A DNA stretch of 64,000 bases, from the NCBI RefSeq assembly GCF_000004075.3, contig NC_026657.2, positions 2,542,001-2,606,000 of the forward strand, read 5' to 3'. Made by a program: the position numbers and the translations under genes. Under the pieces are notes generated by a model. That model did not search any database. It worked only from the letters and a program-made list of their open reading frames with translations, and had not been told where the DNA came from. This DNA is from Cucumis sativus (Eukaryota; Streptophyta; Magnoliopsida; Cucurbitales; Cucurbitaceae). Position 1 is the stretch's first letter; each line of letters starts with the position of its first letter. Below, in pieces: positions 23,790-39,583 of the stretch.

Positions 23790-26700
23790 GATATGGAAGT
23801 AAATTAAGCATAGAATAGTGAGTCAAATGAAAAGAAAAGGGGAAATTTTACCTTGAAATCGTGTTGAGAGGTTGAGGTCGAGGTTGAAGACGATCCGCCA
23901 TTGTCGGTGGTGAAATTGATTCGTCTACTCCACCCGATGCGCCGACGTGTGTTATAGATAGGCGCCACTCCTCTCTTTTTTCTCCCCCACTTCCTAATCA
24001 AATTTATTATTTTTCCCTAACTTTCACAACATTATTATTATTATTTATTTATTTCTATAATAAGAGATGCAATTTGATTTCATAATTGATTTTTTTCTCC
24101 TTTATATTTTGGTTCAGTTTTAGTCTATATATCCTGAAAAGAAACATTTGATTTATGCTTTTACTCTTAGGGTCATTGGAGTTTTAAATCGTTTAATAAA
24201 TATTTTGCTCTAAAAAACAATATATATTTTTTCTTTTTCTTTTTTTTTACATCAAACATAGATGATATTAAATTTTTTTAAATTTTAGTTAGTTTCATTT
24301 TATGGCTATAGATGTTGTTACTAAAATTGTGCGTTAAATTAGTTATAGTGTCATATATTCTTTGTAGACAATTTTATAAAATATGGTATTAAATCTAGTG
24401 GGCTACATATGGGCCTTATCTTATTGTTGAGTATGTTGTTTCTTTAGCTTTCTCCTTATATGAGCTTTGAGGTCTTGCATCATTGGGTAAAATGGCCTCA
24501 AATGAACAAGATGGAGATTAATTTACTCATACATTAACTATAATTTATTTAATATATTTTTAATCACTTTTTTCCTTCAAAAACACTATTATATGTTTAT
24601 ATTATTTGTTAGTATGAAAATTGCGATGACGAGGATCAAATCTTCCGTCTTCAAAATTCAACATCATGCTAATTATCACTTAACTAAACTCACTTTACTT
24701 GTTCGTATTGTTTATTACTACTAGAAATGAAGTTTTAATATATTAAAATCACTTACTTGTTCTGTCAATTTCATTTGTTGAGATCACAAGGCAAACACAT
24801 GTTCTTTATAAAAAAAAAATTGTTTTCGATATATGAGTAAAACTGAAATCTTGATATCCATGTCAATATTTTCATCTTTGATCGATTCTTAAATCCAAAT
24901 TAAAATAGTTTACATCTCAAACACACACTAATTAAACTCCAGTTAAAATAATATGTATCTCAATCACAAACTAGGGGTGTTTACGGTTTAGTTTGAAGTT
25001 AAAATCGCACCAAATTGAAAGATAAAAAAAAATCATCTGAAACTGAAATAAATCTCTCATCTGTATCAAACCGGATCGAAATCAAACCGCTTATGCATAA
25101 ATAAAATTGAATCGAAACGAATGACTTACGCATAAATATTAGAATCAGAACTCTTTATGAAAATTATACATAAATAAAAGTCTTACAAAGTTATAAACAT
25201 AGATTAAATTAATATGTACAGTAATTTAGTACAACACATCGAAGTTTGAAAGTCCATCAAAATAATTCATACAAAGCTACACTTATACCGTACCCTAAGT
25301 TAGATATATATATAATTATATATATTTTTTTTTTAAAAATAGAGCGGTTCGATTTTAGAATCGGTTTAATATTCTTAAACCAAACCGAACTCGATAAGAA
25401 TCAATTCCAATTTAACACAAATCAAATTGAACAACATGCATTCGATTCGATTTTGGTTTGTTTGTGGTTCAATTGTCAATCATTTGGATTTTCAACTATT
25501 TTTCGAATACTCTTATCACGATTTAAATATTTATTGACAAGACATACTATTTTGCTAAAAATCTATTTATAATATTTTGTCACTAATCATATTTCGTGGA
25601 CAAAAGCAATTTGTTAAATGTTGTTTAATAACCCTTTTATTTTTGGAAATTAAAGTAAAGGTACAATTTGGTTACCAAATATAAGGGTTTGACTAATTGG
25701 GAAGCAAGTGGGAAAAAATTTGTGATCATAAATTGAGTACTCACTTTCCAAACATGTTCTTTTATTTGGTGGGTTTAACTCTTTTTATAGAAAGTGGACA
25801 AAAGCCTCCTTCAATGTACTATTTGTTTCTTACAATTGAAAAATCACTTTTATGCCAAACACAAAGGTCCTTTCTCCTCTCTCTCTCTCTCTCCCTTTAT
25901 GTATTTTGTTTTTTTGTTTAGTTTGGTCAAATGATATAGCTGGCAACCTTATAATTGATTATTAACTTGGTCTAAACAGAAGTTAGATTTTAAATTATAT
26001 TAAAACAAAACATGTCACTCAAGTAAGCACTTTCAGAAAATAGGTTTCCACCCATGTAAGATTCATTCACATATATCTCCCTTTTTTAGACACCAAAATG
26101 CACCTAGAACCAAGAATATATGTTGCCCACTCAATAAGGTGGGAGTGTTTGTTTATGCGCACAAAAGCGACATCGAGAGAATGTATATGTTGATGCTTGA
26201 TTTAGACATCAACGTAGCTAGTTTATCATGGTGTTACCTTATTTAACATTAGCATATTCTTTTAACAATTATTAAAAAGAAACGCTCAACGTACAAAAAT
26301 ATTACTCAACCAAACCATTCTTATCAGCCTCGATAACACGAAAAAAGCCAACTAGAAAAAGCAATAGTCCAACAATGAGATCACCAACGTTACAACCTCT
26401 AAGAAAATAACATAGTTCCTTACATTGAAATAATTTTTCAAAATTAAAACAAAAATAGTTTAAATGGGGTAATATCGGATTCAAATTTGTTTATAGAATA
26501 AATAAAAGTAAAGTACTCTTCAAAAGTTAGTGATCAATAATTTTCCATTAAAAAACATGAAGGGGCCAATTTGCATCTTGGCATGGAGCATATGGAGTTT
26601 AGGCCTTAGGGTATGTAATGCAATATTCTCTTATATATATCTAATTATTTGGTAACCTACGTGTGTGTGTATAATTGGCACTTTCAACATGCTTTTGAAT

Positions 26701-27900
26701 AATTTGTAATTAAGCCAAAGTGGGAAAATTTCTTAATCATAACATTGTGCCAAAAACTTCATTAATCGTAATGCTTATTACTCACCTATGTTTAACTTGT
26801 AATGTGAAACACGTTTTCACGCCAAATTGAGTTTTCTTCTCTTTCACTATAATGATTGTTGTCTTGTAGTGTTGTTTTAGGTGCAATTTAAAGTATGAGT
26901 TTAGAATGGCTTTTTAAAAATTCAAAGACATGTAGTTGTATTAATTTGTCAACCGTGTTTTAACACACTTTGATTTGTCAACTAAGACATGAAGTTTGTG
27001 TTGTTGACTCGATTAAGGTTTAGGGTTTGATTCTTCCACTCCATAAGTTTAGAGACATTCAAATTTGGACATTATCATTTTGGCTCAACACTAGTAAGAT
27101 AGTTATTTTGCCTATTATTGCTACTTTTTTTTTAAGTACAAGTGAAAATGTAAAGAAATTTGAGCTTCTGATACCATAGATAAGAGTGTTGAAAAATTGT
27201 ATCAACGAACTTATTAATGCAAAGGAAGATAAGGGACTTACTTACTTAAACCATTTTTCTAAGTCAAATACAATGCAATCTATGATCTCTTCATTACAAA
27301 CAAAATACACCTTGTAATTTCTTTTAAAAAGTAAAAAATTATCGTACCAATAATAAGTGATATCATATTTGAAAATTGATCATAGAATAATAGTTAATTT
27401 GCGTGACTAAAAGCTTTCTAAAAATTAGTTTTTGTTTAAATTAAAAATACTCTTGTGTTTAGTAAGTCTTTTCTAATAATGCTTTTAATCACAACTTTGC
27501 TCCGTTTGTTATACTATAAAAATATTATTTTCATTGTCGAATTACACTGGAAATGACTACGTGAACAATTTAAAATGGATGTGGTCGTGAACAGAATGGT
27601 GGTTGTCAAGGTTGGTTGAAATTGACCACTGATAGTGGTGGTTCGAGTTGGTCGATGATAACGAAAAGAAGACAACCAAAACAAGGTAGAATTGAAGGAC
27701 ATTTTGGAATTTATAGAAATTATACAAGATTTGAAATGAATAGAGTTGGATTAATGGTGGAGAAGGAAACTCGTATCAACCACATGGTTTATGATTAATA
27801 AGAGCTTATAAGAGTTGTTGTAAATGAATAATTTTAGAATATAGTATACGAGCTAGGTATTAGTTTAGCATGATGGTCATAGTTGCAACTCTTCCCCAAT
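23790..27900. other. Gene-poor AT-rich intergenic region
   Basis: Contains the GT47 promoter (the first 200 bases, with a microsatellite-like tcgaggttgaggtcg stretch), then AT-rich DNA. No frame has family signal. 24973-25490 looks like a DNA-transposon relic, 27162-27176 is a retroelement primer-site-like string, and 27540-27660 is a GTGGTTG-rich low-complexity stretch. A CT run sits at 25875-25894. Confidence 0.5.
24973..25490. mobile_element. Decayed MITE-like element (TAGGGGTGTTT end, aaaccgaacc-rich interior)
   Basis: Starts with TAGGGGTGTTTACGGTTT at 24972-24989, similar in kind to the ends of the element at 17084-17520. The interior holds inverted phrases (accggatcgaaatcaaacc and cggttcgattttagaatcgg). 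No matching right terminus was found, so it is probably truncated. Right boundary is approximate. Confidence 0.35.
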
Positions 27901-27939
27901 TCTTTCAAGAAAAGAAAGGAAGGAGAGGGAGGAGTGCCA

Positions 27940-28120
27940 GCTGTATAAGACGCGGGGGGAGGGGGGGGAGTGCTGCGCCACATCCGTCCAATATTCTGTA
28001 CCCTGGCCCCACACTACACATGGCCACGTCACGCATTCTCCTTCATAGGTGTCGTCGACTCGGAACTTACAAAACTTTCACCTACACGTGTAAGTTTCCT
28101 CCTCCCCTGGGTCCCACATT
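27940..28120. promoter_or_regulatory. GC-rich promoter-like island with G-box, ACGT and GGNCCCAC motifs
   Basis: This is the most GC-rich stretch of the window outside genes. It contains a palindromic G-box ACACGTGT (28084-28091), CCACGTCA (28024-28031), GGCCCCAC (28005-28012) and GGGTCCCAC (28109-28117), the last two matching TCP-factor site patterns. It lies about 1.8 kb upstream of the TATA box assigned to the TPP gene on the plus strand. It may be a distal enhancer of TPP or the promoter of an unrecognised transcript. Confidence 0.45.
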
Positions 28121-29930
28121 TCTTTTATTTCCTTTTCTTTTTCTAATTTTATAAAATTAAAATCTTAACCTCTCCCCTCGTTTCTCTCAACTCTATTATT
28201 TTTTCTCACTCCGATTAATAAATATAAAAACTCTCGTTCTTTATTTATTTATTTTTTTTTTCTACAATCATATTTCAAAGCAACAAAAACCGTTACAATT
28301 AAATTTTTTTCTTTTTAATTTGACAACCTTAATTATTATTAAGATTCGCCGATTATGACATCTACCTAATCTCCCCTAATTAAATTCTCTTCATATTCAC
28401 CTACCAAATTAACTTCATGCTTAAAATAGTTAATACCTCTCTAAACTTTTCCTCAACTTATTCAACTTACGTTTGAATATCCATTTTAATTTTTATGCCA
28501 AACAATTGGTTTGTTTTATTATTGCATCCTAAATATATGAATCAATTAATTCTCTCTACCTCGATGGATTTTTACTTTAATAATAGGGAGATAAGAGATT
28601 CAACGTACGTTTGTGTCGTATGTCTTACTTACTTACCTACCTATCTATATTTCTTTTTTCTTAATAAAAATTGGTAGTTTTTAGTCATTTCTTCAAGGTA
28701 TAGTTAATTTCTGTTTATGATGTAATAATTTAGAAAAATAAAAGTGAGAAAATTGAAAGGAAAATTTTTAATTGCAACATTTCATACCATATAGAAAAAA
28801 GGGGAAATTGGGTAAATTACAATTTAGTCTTGAAACCCTAGTGGTTGTTGGATCCACTTTTGAAATTTGGGAAAAGTTTCAAATTGTTTTGGAAAAAGTT
28901 TGAGACTTGTAAAAGTAAGAATTACAAACCCTTTAGATAATTTGTAAACTTGGAAATCAAATAAATACAAACTTTTCCTGAAGTTTATTAAAAAATGATG
29001 GTTTATATGGTGGTCCTTGTATTTTTACAATATTTTTGTAACATCCCAAGCTGACTTGGTTTAAATAATGAAAAAGAGTGTATGTGCATCATCGTTATCA
29101 TTACTTGTCTCGAAAGCTTATGTGGATGTACTTAATTTACATGTTTACCCAACAATCTTTTCTTAGTTTTATCCTAAAATTTTGTAAACAAAGATCAAAA
29201 GGGTTGAAAATAACCTTTGAAAAACACTAAATCAAACTAACACAAAGTTAAATTCATTAAATTCAACATCTCACAGATAAGAAAAATCACTTTTTTTTAG
29301 TTTTTGAGTTTTAAAAAATATATGATTTTAGCGGGATGTATTTTTTTAAACCCCAAATTAAAAAAATGTAAAATGTTTCTGATAAAATTTATAATAAGTA
29401 TTTTAAAGAAAATAATATGTTAAATGACAAAACTTTTAAAAATATTTATAAAATATAGCAAAATATCATAATTTAGCTACAATCAACCACTATATATCAA
29501 AATAGACTACTATTTGTTATCATAATACAAATAAATAAAGTAGTACATCATAGTTAATGAAAGATAGGTGGTGATATTTTATCATCTTTTTAATTAATTT
29601 CATTATATTTGAAAAATGCATAATAATTTTTAACAATAAAATATATATTCTTATTAATAATGTATTTTAAATATTTTATAGTTTAACTATCATAGAACAA
29701 TTTAATAATAAAAAATGACTTGAAATGAACTTTTGAGTTTGTTTTTACACTAAAAGGAAAAAAAAGAAAAAAAGAAAATTTAGTGAGTAAATAAATGCAT
29801 CTATTTTTAAAAATTAAAAAACAATGTAAAAAATTGAAGAGTAGTTTTTAGTTTTTAGTTTTTCAACAACCAAAAGGCAGAGAGAAAATTTTGAAAAAAA
29901 AAGAAAACAAAAGAGTTACCTTGTTAAACA
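28121..29930. other. AT-rich intergenic DNA upstream of the TPP core promoter
   Basis: No coding signal. A segment near 29430-29545 belongs to the dispersed 'tatagcaaaat...' AT-rich repeat family seen elsewhere in the window. Poly-A/T and aaag tracts dominate. Confidence 0.45.
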
Positions 29931-29939
29931 CGGAATCAA

Positions 29940-30285
29940 AACACTATAAATACCTTAAAATTTCTCCTTTTTCAAATCCTTTTTCTATTTTCCCCCAATT
30001 TTCATTTCACCATTTCTCCTTCAATTCTCTCTCTCATTTCTTTTTATCTTTCTGTTTGGCTCTAGATTTCATCATCTCTAACATTGCGCTCAACCCAAGG
30101 TTTCTTCTTCTTCTCTTTCTCTCTCTCTTTTTTCCTTTCCTTTTCTCTCATTTTTCCCCTTCTTTCTTTTGATCCCATTTTCTCAGATTTCATCTCTGTA
30201 ATCCCTTCCTTTCAGCGCCGTTTTCTTGTTTCATGAGCAACTACTGGAGGTTACGTTTCTAATTCCTTCAAACTCAGGTTAATTA
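29940..30285 (+). promoter_or_regulatory. TPP core promoter and pyrimidine-rich 5' leader (inferred)
   Basis: A TATA box, CTATAAATA, lies at 29943-29951 and is followed about 30 bases later by a long CT-rich tract (29960-30180), the usual composition of a plant transcription start and 5' UTR. Candidate donors for a leader intron are AAG-GTTTCT near 30099 and CTCAG-GTTAAT near 30277. The next plausible acceptor before the TPP start is TATTAAG at about 33986-33992. This predicts a leader intron of roughly 3.7 kb, possibly with an extra non-coding exon near 33800. Confidence 0.4.
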
Positions 30286-30570
30286 ATTCTTCCCTCCTCT
30301 TGATTTTCCTCTTCGCATTTTGATTTCCTCTTCTTCTTATTATTATATTGTTTGTCAGAGATTGTGTCGTTATTCGAGATTTCGCTTTCTTCGATATATC
30401 GTTTCTTTTCTTTTCTTTTTCCTTTACATTTTCGATTTCCAATGATTTATTTAATATTTTCAACCTTTTACCAATTTATTTACGTTTCTGCTTTTTTTTT
30501 TTCCCTGTGTTTCTTGTCGATAATTTGTGAATCTTAATCGCTATTCTTAATACCTGAATTTAACACACAT

Positions 30571-30697
30571 GGGTGTTTGGATGGACAGCCGCAGTGGAAT
30601 TGAAATCTATCCTATTTTTATTTGTCTTCAATTCGATGGGTATTTCAACACCCGTCTTATTGTTGGTGATCTGATTCCATTCTAGTTCCAAACACCC
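30571..30697. mobile_element. Short MITE-like inverted-repeat element (GGGTGTTTGG ends)
   Basis: GGGTGTTTGG at 30571-30580 and its exact complement CCAAACACCC at 30688-30697 bound a 127-bp non-coding segment. The inner sequence also has inverted phrases (tggaattgaaatc versus gattccattct). A related element is at 43065-43244. Confidence 0.45.
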
Positions 30698-30699
30698 CC

Positions 30700-33600
30700 A
30701 CAGGATACTTGTCGAAAAGTTGGGCTTTATGAACCGATTGACATGACAGCTCCTTTTTATCTATCTATCTCCCCTACCCGTCTGTGATATGATTTTTCAC
30801 CACAAATTTCTATTTTGTCGGTTGCTGGGAACTGTGAACACCGTCGTTGTTGAAATAATTCACGTGCTTTTGTTGATGTAACTAACTTAGAGAGAGAGAG
30901 AGAGTAAAGAAGGAAAGCCCTTCTCTTGTCTTGACTTTTTCCCATTAGGAATCTGGTGTGCAGTTGGTCAATTTAATAATTTTAACCTTCTTTCTTTTCG
31001 CCATATCTCTCTCTTTAAAATGGGTCTCCATTTCTTGGGTTTTCTTTAACATTAATTTATTTTTCCCTCCGGGTTTCATGTTTGTTTTTCTTGACTGATG
31101 TCTAGGGACGTGGATGTAATCAAAATTACAAATTGTGAGTAAAACAAAAGAGAATTTATAAAACGTTAATTGAAAACTTTCCAAACGAGATGGGTTTGAT
31201 ATTAAAATTCGACCCAAAATGCTCAATCTTAATTTTAGATTACAATACAATATATTCTAATCACACTACGAGTATAATAAAAAAACAATTTTTTTATAAT
31301 CGTTTCTTCTCATTAAGATTACTTTTTTTTTATTTGAATTACTTTTTAAGTTTTTGTACTTGATTCAAATAACAAGTCCTCAAGATGCATTCTACCTTTT
31401 TTAAGTATAAGAAGACTAATCCTTACAGAATATAAGGACACAGACAAATAGGGGAGAAATCCTTCCTTACAGAATATAAGTACCGGCAAAATAAATGGTT
31501 ACAAAACATCAAGAGCCAAATATAGGGAATAGAACATGCTTGAATTTTGTTGTTAGTTTTTGCAAATTGATATTTAAATTGCTGATACTAGAGTATTTAT
31601 ATTGGTAATGATAGCCTTTTTCTTCTTCCTCACACTAATCAAAAGGTAATTTTTTTTAGTAATGTTGATATATCTGGGAACACAGAGCTCTACTGAAATG
31701 GATTCAGTAATTACTAGCCTGTGTGGGACTCGTCTTTGAGCGGTTGGCCCTACCAGTTACAGGACTCGGCTTTTTTATACAACTGTCTTAAGAAATGACT
31801 TTGTGGTCCGTAGGCGGGGCCTAGGTGTCCGAACATTTTTTGTTTTCTTGTGAGTTTAAATGTATTATGAAAAGTAAATTTTTAACAACTCTTTTGATTT
31901 TGATTTTGAATGAAGTTTTTGTGAGAGTGTATTATTAATTTCTATGGCATCTTTTCAACGTTCTGTAACAATCTATGGACACTACCGTTTGTCTTAGTTC
32001 GTCCAAATTGGAATACGATCAATACATTTTTGATCTATTTGATGACCAAGAAAACATGGTTGGTGCTATGGAGTAAAGGTTCTTTATTATTATCTTTTTG
32101 GGGGTATTAAAATCTAATTATTGATCTACAGAAAATATTAAAACCCAATTAACATGGATAATCATTGTATGCCTCTTTTGTTTTTTTGTAATCATCGCCC
32201 TTATTTCTCCCACACACTCACAGCACTCTTTCAAACAGAGTTTCCATCTATAAAATGTTCTTTTTTATTTTATTTAAGAGACGATGGCATGAATATATCC
32301 CTTTTTGTACTCTTTATTTGGTTATAAAAAACGTTATAAAAATTTATCATAATGCAATATATTTTTGTCACTAATTCTTTTGCATCTTTACTGACGATGT
32401 TGTGCAAAATTAGTCCACGAGTTTGTTTTTTGAGATTAAGTGCTCCTGATGCTTAGATTATGCGTGATTCCCTAAGATATGCCTGCAATATTTTCTTTGT
32501 TGTCCCAGAAGAGTTTTTTAATCCAGTAGTAATATTGTAATGGGAAATACACGATTCGTTGCATAAAAGATATGTAGATAAGACCTGAAGCATTCTTATC
32601 CACAGTTAAATGTGTCTGGACATAAATCCAAAAATGAGGTGAACTGTTGAGTTGAATACTTTATTTATTTATTGGAGATTTTCACTTGCCTTCTGAATAT
32701 ATTTTTGTAATAAATTTAAAAACCATTCCTAAGTTCTGAATCGTTCAGCCTTCCTTCCTTTTTGCAATACTTCTTCTATTTTACATGTAAATTCTGTGTA
32801 TGCATCATAAATCAATTGTTAATTAATTTGTGCAAGTAGTCTTTAAAAAAAATAGCTACTTGATGTACATATAGACAAGGGTGTCGTGCTTTAAAATGGT
32901 ATATGAAACCCTATTTATGTTTATTCTAAATTTGGCATCTGGAAAGCCGGAAGGCTTTTAATCTGAATCCTTATGGATTATCTTGTGCACAACAATATAA
33001 CCATTTTCAAAGTGCAAGTACCAATTGGTGTCTCTTAACATTCTTCAGGGCTCGTAATTTAAATATGATTCAACTTGATGTCATTAATCTATAGCCTTAG
33101 TTTCTCCTCTGGCACTGTCAGGAAAATTATTCATCAAGTGGTTAGTTTAGTACTGTCAGGTCTCCCTTAACCACCTCCCCCGTATTTTGCCGTTATAAAT
33201 TATATTCACAGGTTGAGAACTATATTATATCTGAAATCAGAAGGTGCATGTGATAACTGTTGCACTAAAAAAGATGTTAACATTTCAAGACCTGAACTGG
33301 TTACATGGCCGATAGAATATTATTATGCCCATCTTCGGGATATGGATCATTTGAGTTTGACCATGGCTCATTTGGAAAATATTATTCCACATGTTAGATA
33401 CCTTATCCGGTTTATGGTTAAATAATTTATTCCTTTAAATTATTTGTTAACATACTGCTAAGGTACATGATAAATATTCTGTGTACTAGCTTCTAATTTT
33501 AATGTTTTTGTTGTTGGTTTCCTTTTTTCTACTTCTATCAGCTGATGTAACTTGTTAAAGCTACTCACCATTAGCACTTTCCCTCTCTATGCAGAACAGA

Positions 33601-34001
33601 CGATAATCAACATACTTTTCCTTTGACAAAGGTCTAATAACAAATAATGTTAGGCTACGTTTTATAAATGCTGTGCTGCTTTGGCAATGAAAAGGTACCC
33701 ACTGCCATAATTTGTCTTTCCCTGTTTGCAACTTGGCCGCTTTTTTCTCACCTCCATAATATAGTTTCATTTTATAATAAATCTATGTATCACCAACAGT
33801 TTTCAGGAAGACTGCGCTTGATGGACTGCTCACCAAACAGTAGTGACAAGAAAACATTGAAGCGTTGGTTTTTCATTGATAAAAGGGTCGGGTAAATTGT
33901 TTTCGACAAGTGGGACATAAATCTGTATTTGATCGATCTTCTTCCCATCACACCACTGTATTAGAAAATATATATTTTTTTATCTTGTATTAAGTTGTTA
34001 T
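30700..34001 (+). other. Probable TPP 5' leader intron region; nothing else recognised
   Basis: AT-rich, without supported coding exons; the 70-codon frame at 33213-33425 has no family signal. A direct repeat 'ccttacagaatataag' occurs at about 31421 and 31464. A possible non-coding exon begins after the CACCAACAG acceptor-like site near 33799. A 3.3-kb region of unknown role apart from the inferred intron. Confidence 0.35.
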
Positions 34002-36182
<2,181 letters not shown>

Positions 36183-36225
36183 TTTAGGTTTTCTTTTATT
36201 ATTACACAGAATAACTGAAGCAGTT

Positions 36226-36247
36226 TGTGTGTGTGTGTGTGTGTGTG
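36226..36247. repeat. (TG)n microsatellite in the TPP 3' UTR
   Basis: About eleven uninterrupted TG units lie 44 bases after the TPP stop codon, so probably within its 3' UTR. Useful as a marker; length is likely polymorphic. Confidence 0.8.
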
Positions 36248-36249
36248 AA

Positions 36250-38545
36250 ATTTGAGAATAGGGTAATAAATTGATATTTGGGGTAAGTCTGTTGTGTTTA
36301 GGGTTGGTTTGGTTTTGAATCACTACTCTGCTATTTTGTGGGTGGTGGGGGGTCAAAGGTTTCTTTTCCTACCCTTACCTCTGGCAGAGCACACAAAGAA
36401 ATGTTCCAAATGGTTTCCTATTTTTTTCTTTATATATTATTTCATCTCTCTCTCTCTCTCCCTCCCAATATTCTCAACATGTAAAACGTTTTTGAAGTTT
36501 AGTACCAGATCATTATGCCTGGGAATTATATTATTTTTGTTTTCCACACCCTCAGAGCTCACTTCTTTCTTTCTTTTTTCCTTTTTGGCTGGCTTAGTCT
36601 AGTGATATTCTTGTTAAGACAGACATATAAGGTTAAACTTAGAGTAGGACTTACCAAGATATAAACATAGTTCAACGAGATTCAATGTGATTCGGAGATC
36701 CACTCATTTCTAAAAGATGTCAATACCTTTGAAGTTATGTTCTTTTTATTAGAAACGATTCACAATGAAAATTTTTAGGATAGGTTAAATGTAATTCACT
36801 AAACCTAAAAAAATATCATAGTATATTTTTTATCAATATAAAAATTAAAGTATTTGATCTTTAAAACAAGTATAAAATTGACAGTGATTGGGTCAAGCTC
36901 GTTTGAATACTAACAAATATATATATTATATAAAGTAAAGAGTCGAACAACATGAGAAACAAACAAATGTTGTAAATTTCTTAATAAAAAAAAAACTTGA
37001 TAGAGTGTAAGACTTAAATACAATAATTGATAGTACAAAAGAGCATAGAAATTACTTCAGATTAAAAGAGAGAATTGTGAAAGATTGCCATTTGGAAACC
37101 TCAAAATTTCTCTCCCCCTTGTTGCCCCCAGAAACACAAAGATTCAATTTTCATATATAAAAAGGGAAACTTCCATGTTAGTTCAACTGAAAAATCGATC
37201 ATACATCTTTCTCCTTCCTACACAAATTAACCGAAAACAATAGGTCAAATTTAGAGCTTTAGAGCGAAAAGAAGAAGTATAAGCATGTTTCATGGAACTA
37301 TTTGCTATGTATTTTGAGTCAAGTTTTGAAAATTAAATCTTTAATAAATATAGTATTGATTGTTCATGGTAATTGGGTAATAAATACTTAAACACTTTAA
37401 TGTACGTAATGATAGTTTGACTATTAGAATGATTCATGGAAGAGTGTGACTAATCATTAACATTATAAAAGATAACAAAATAAAACAATAAAGAAATGTT
37501 TTGTTTTTGAAATTTGGGTTAGAATTCAAATGTAGTTTTAAGAAAAGTGAATAACATACCATACACATAGTTAGCAACAAATCATTTTTCTTTTCCCAGA
37601 AGGAAAAGAGTTAGGAAAAATATAATTTTGATTCCCAGTCATTTTTACTCATTTAGTAGCTTTTCAGTTAAATTTCAGATTTAAATTATTACAATTTTAC
37701 CATTCAAACCATGGTTTAGATTACATTTTCAAATATTTAATTTTAAAGGTGAGTTATTTTAAAAAAAAAATAGAATATTTAAAAGCTACGAAAAACATTA
37801 TTTCTTAAGTATATTTTAAACACTTTCAATGTAAATGAGTTTTTTGAAAAACTTTTTTTTCTTAAATCAATCCATGCATACTATTAAGTTATATCTCAAT
37901 TTGATTCTAACACCCAAACATAATTATTTATATATATTTTTAAACTTTTATAAAATTAATTAGTAGATGTGGTGAAGATCTCATATTAAAAAAATCAAAA
38001 GATCTCACGCTCTTTAAGCTAAACGAACTACTCATTTTTCTGTCAATTGATTTTGAGATGAAGTAGTCAATGTTATCTCATTATAATGAAAACAAAGATG
38101 AAAAATAATAATTTAATGAAAAACCAAGATTATTAAAAGTATAAATCTCAAAATTAAACCTAAGGATCGAATTAAAACAAAATCCAAATATCTATAATAA
38201 TAAATTTGCAGCATTTTAAAAACATACCAACTAAATTGAAGTTGAACTCGAAATCTAATAACTACAAGTAAACTGTAGTATTTTGAACCATATCGAATGT
38301 ATATGACATAGAAATGAGAACCAAAACTATCAACAATAAAAGTTCAACTTTTTCTGAAAAGGGTTATCAGACATCCCAAAACACACATAAAATTATTGGT
38401 TGAATATATCATCAAGCATTCAACAAAACAAAAAAATCCAACACAGGGAACTAGAGGAAAGTAAAGAATTTAAAAGGTAAGAGTGTTTTTGTGTTTGACC
38501 TGCTCAAGCCATTGTTTGTCTCTCTCTTTGGCACAGTTTGATATT
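36250..38545. other. Convergent intergenic region between TPP and YABBY
   Basis: Includes the rest of the TPP 3' UTR and a CT run near 36447-36463. The remainder is AT-rich without coding signal. Confidence 0.5.
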
Positions 38546-39539
38546 TCAGGAGGAAGAACCAAATCGAATGTGAGGGAAATGAGCCCACTTTTTCACCATG
38601 ATCAATTAAACGAAAAAATATAATCAACACATTAGAATAGTCGAATATGAATATGGTTCGATTACCACAAATGTATGTGCAAGTAATGATCATCACGAGA
38701 CTCAGAGTTCGAATCTCTTCAAACTCTAATTACGGATTGAAAAAAAGGTTTAACACAACCATTAAATATGATTAAAACATGATTTAATGTCATTATAATT
38801 TATCAAGGAAAAAGGAAAGATCAGAAAATATATGTATGGATACATACGTTCTTAGCAGCAGCACTGAAGGCTTCTCTATGAGAGATGTCTGGATTGGCAG
38901 CCTTGATGCGTTGGATCTCGTCTCTACATTATATAAAACATGGAGAGTACGCATAATCTTCAAAATACTATTTTATTATCAAACTTAATGTTTATCTAAT
39001 ATGATATCATCATAATTCATTAAACACAAACGAACACTTAGAGATCATGATCACCTTAAAAGAATATATATAGATATACATATATCGACAAATCTTAAAT
39101 TGGCTATAACTTGAACTCGTAATCTTTATAAAATACAGACGATTTGCTTGCTTGGTTCCTATATTTCTTTAGTTACCAAATGAGAAGATGGAAACAAAAA
39201 GATTAGGGGAGAGAAGAAAAATGAGTACTCACTTGATGAATCGGTTGTAAGCAGAGGGTACCCTTTGTCTCTTTTCTGGAGCTGTTTAGTCAAATAATTA
39301 AACCATAGTATATATTCAATTCTAATCTCAACAAATTTAATTAATTAACTCTTAAAAATGTAGTTCTTAAAAATTTGTTTCTGTGGTTGGATTTTAAGGA
39401 AGAAGCAACTATTCTACTTAAATATTGATACAAACCTAATCAAAAACCAAAACTAAAAACAATAATAAAAGTTTAGCAAATGGGATCCAAAGAGTAATCA
39501 AATTCATCATAGCTATTATTAACATTGATTTTCAATATA

Positions 39540-39583
<44 letters not shown>

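Noticed and set aside
23804..23860. 5' UTR intron for the GT47 gene (donor-like AAG-GTAAAA near 23852)
   Set aside because: No AG acceptor is present between it and the ATG at 23789, so no splice could be supported.
33213..33425. 70-codon frame upstream of TPP
   Set aside because: No homology recognised; lies in the inferred leader intron.
38700..38730. B-box-like 'agagttcgaatctc' in YABBY intron 5
   Set aside because: No A-box or cloverleaf; too short to call a SINE or tRNA.
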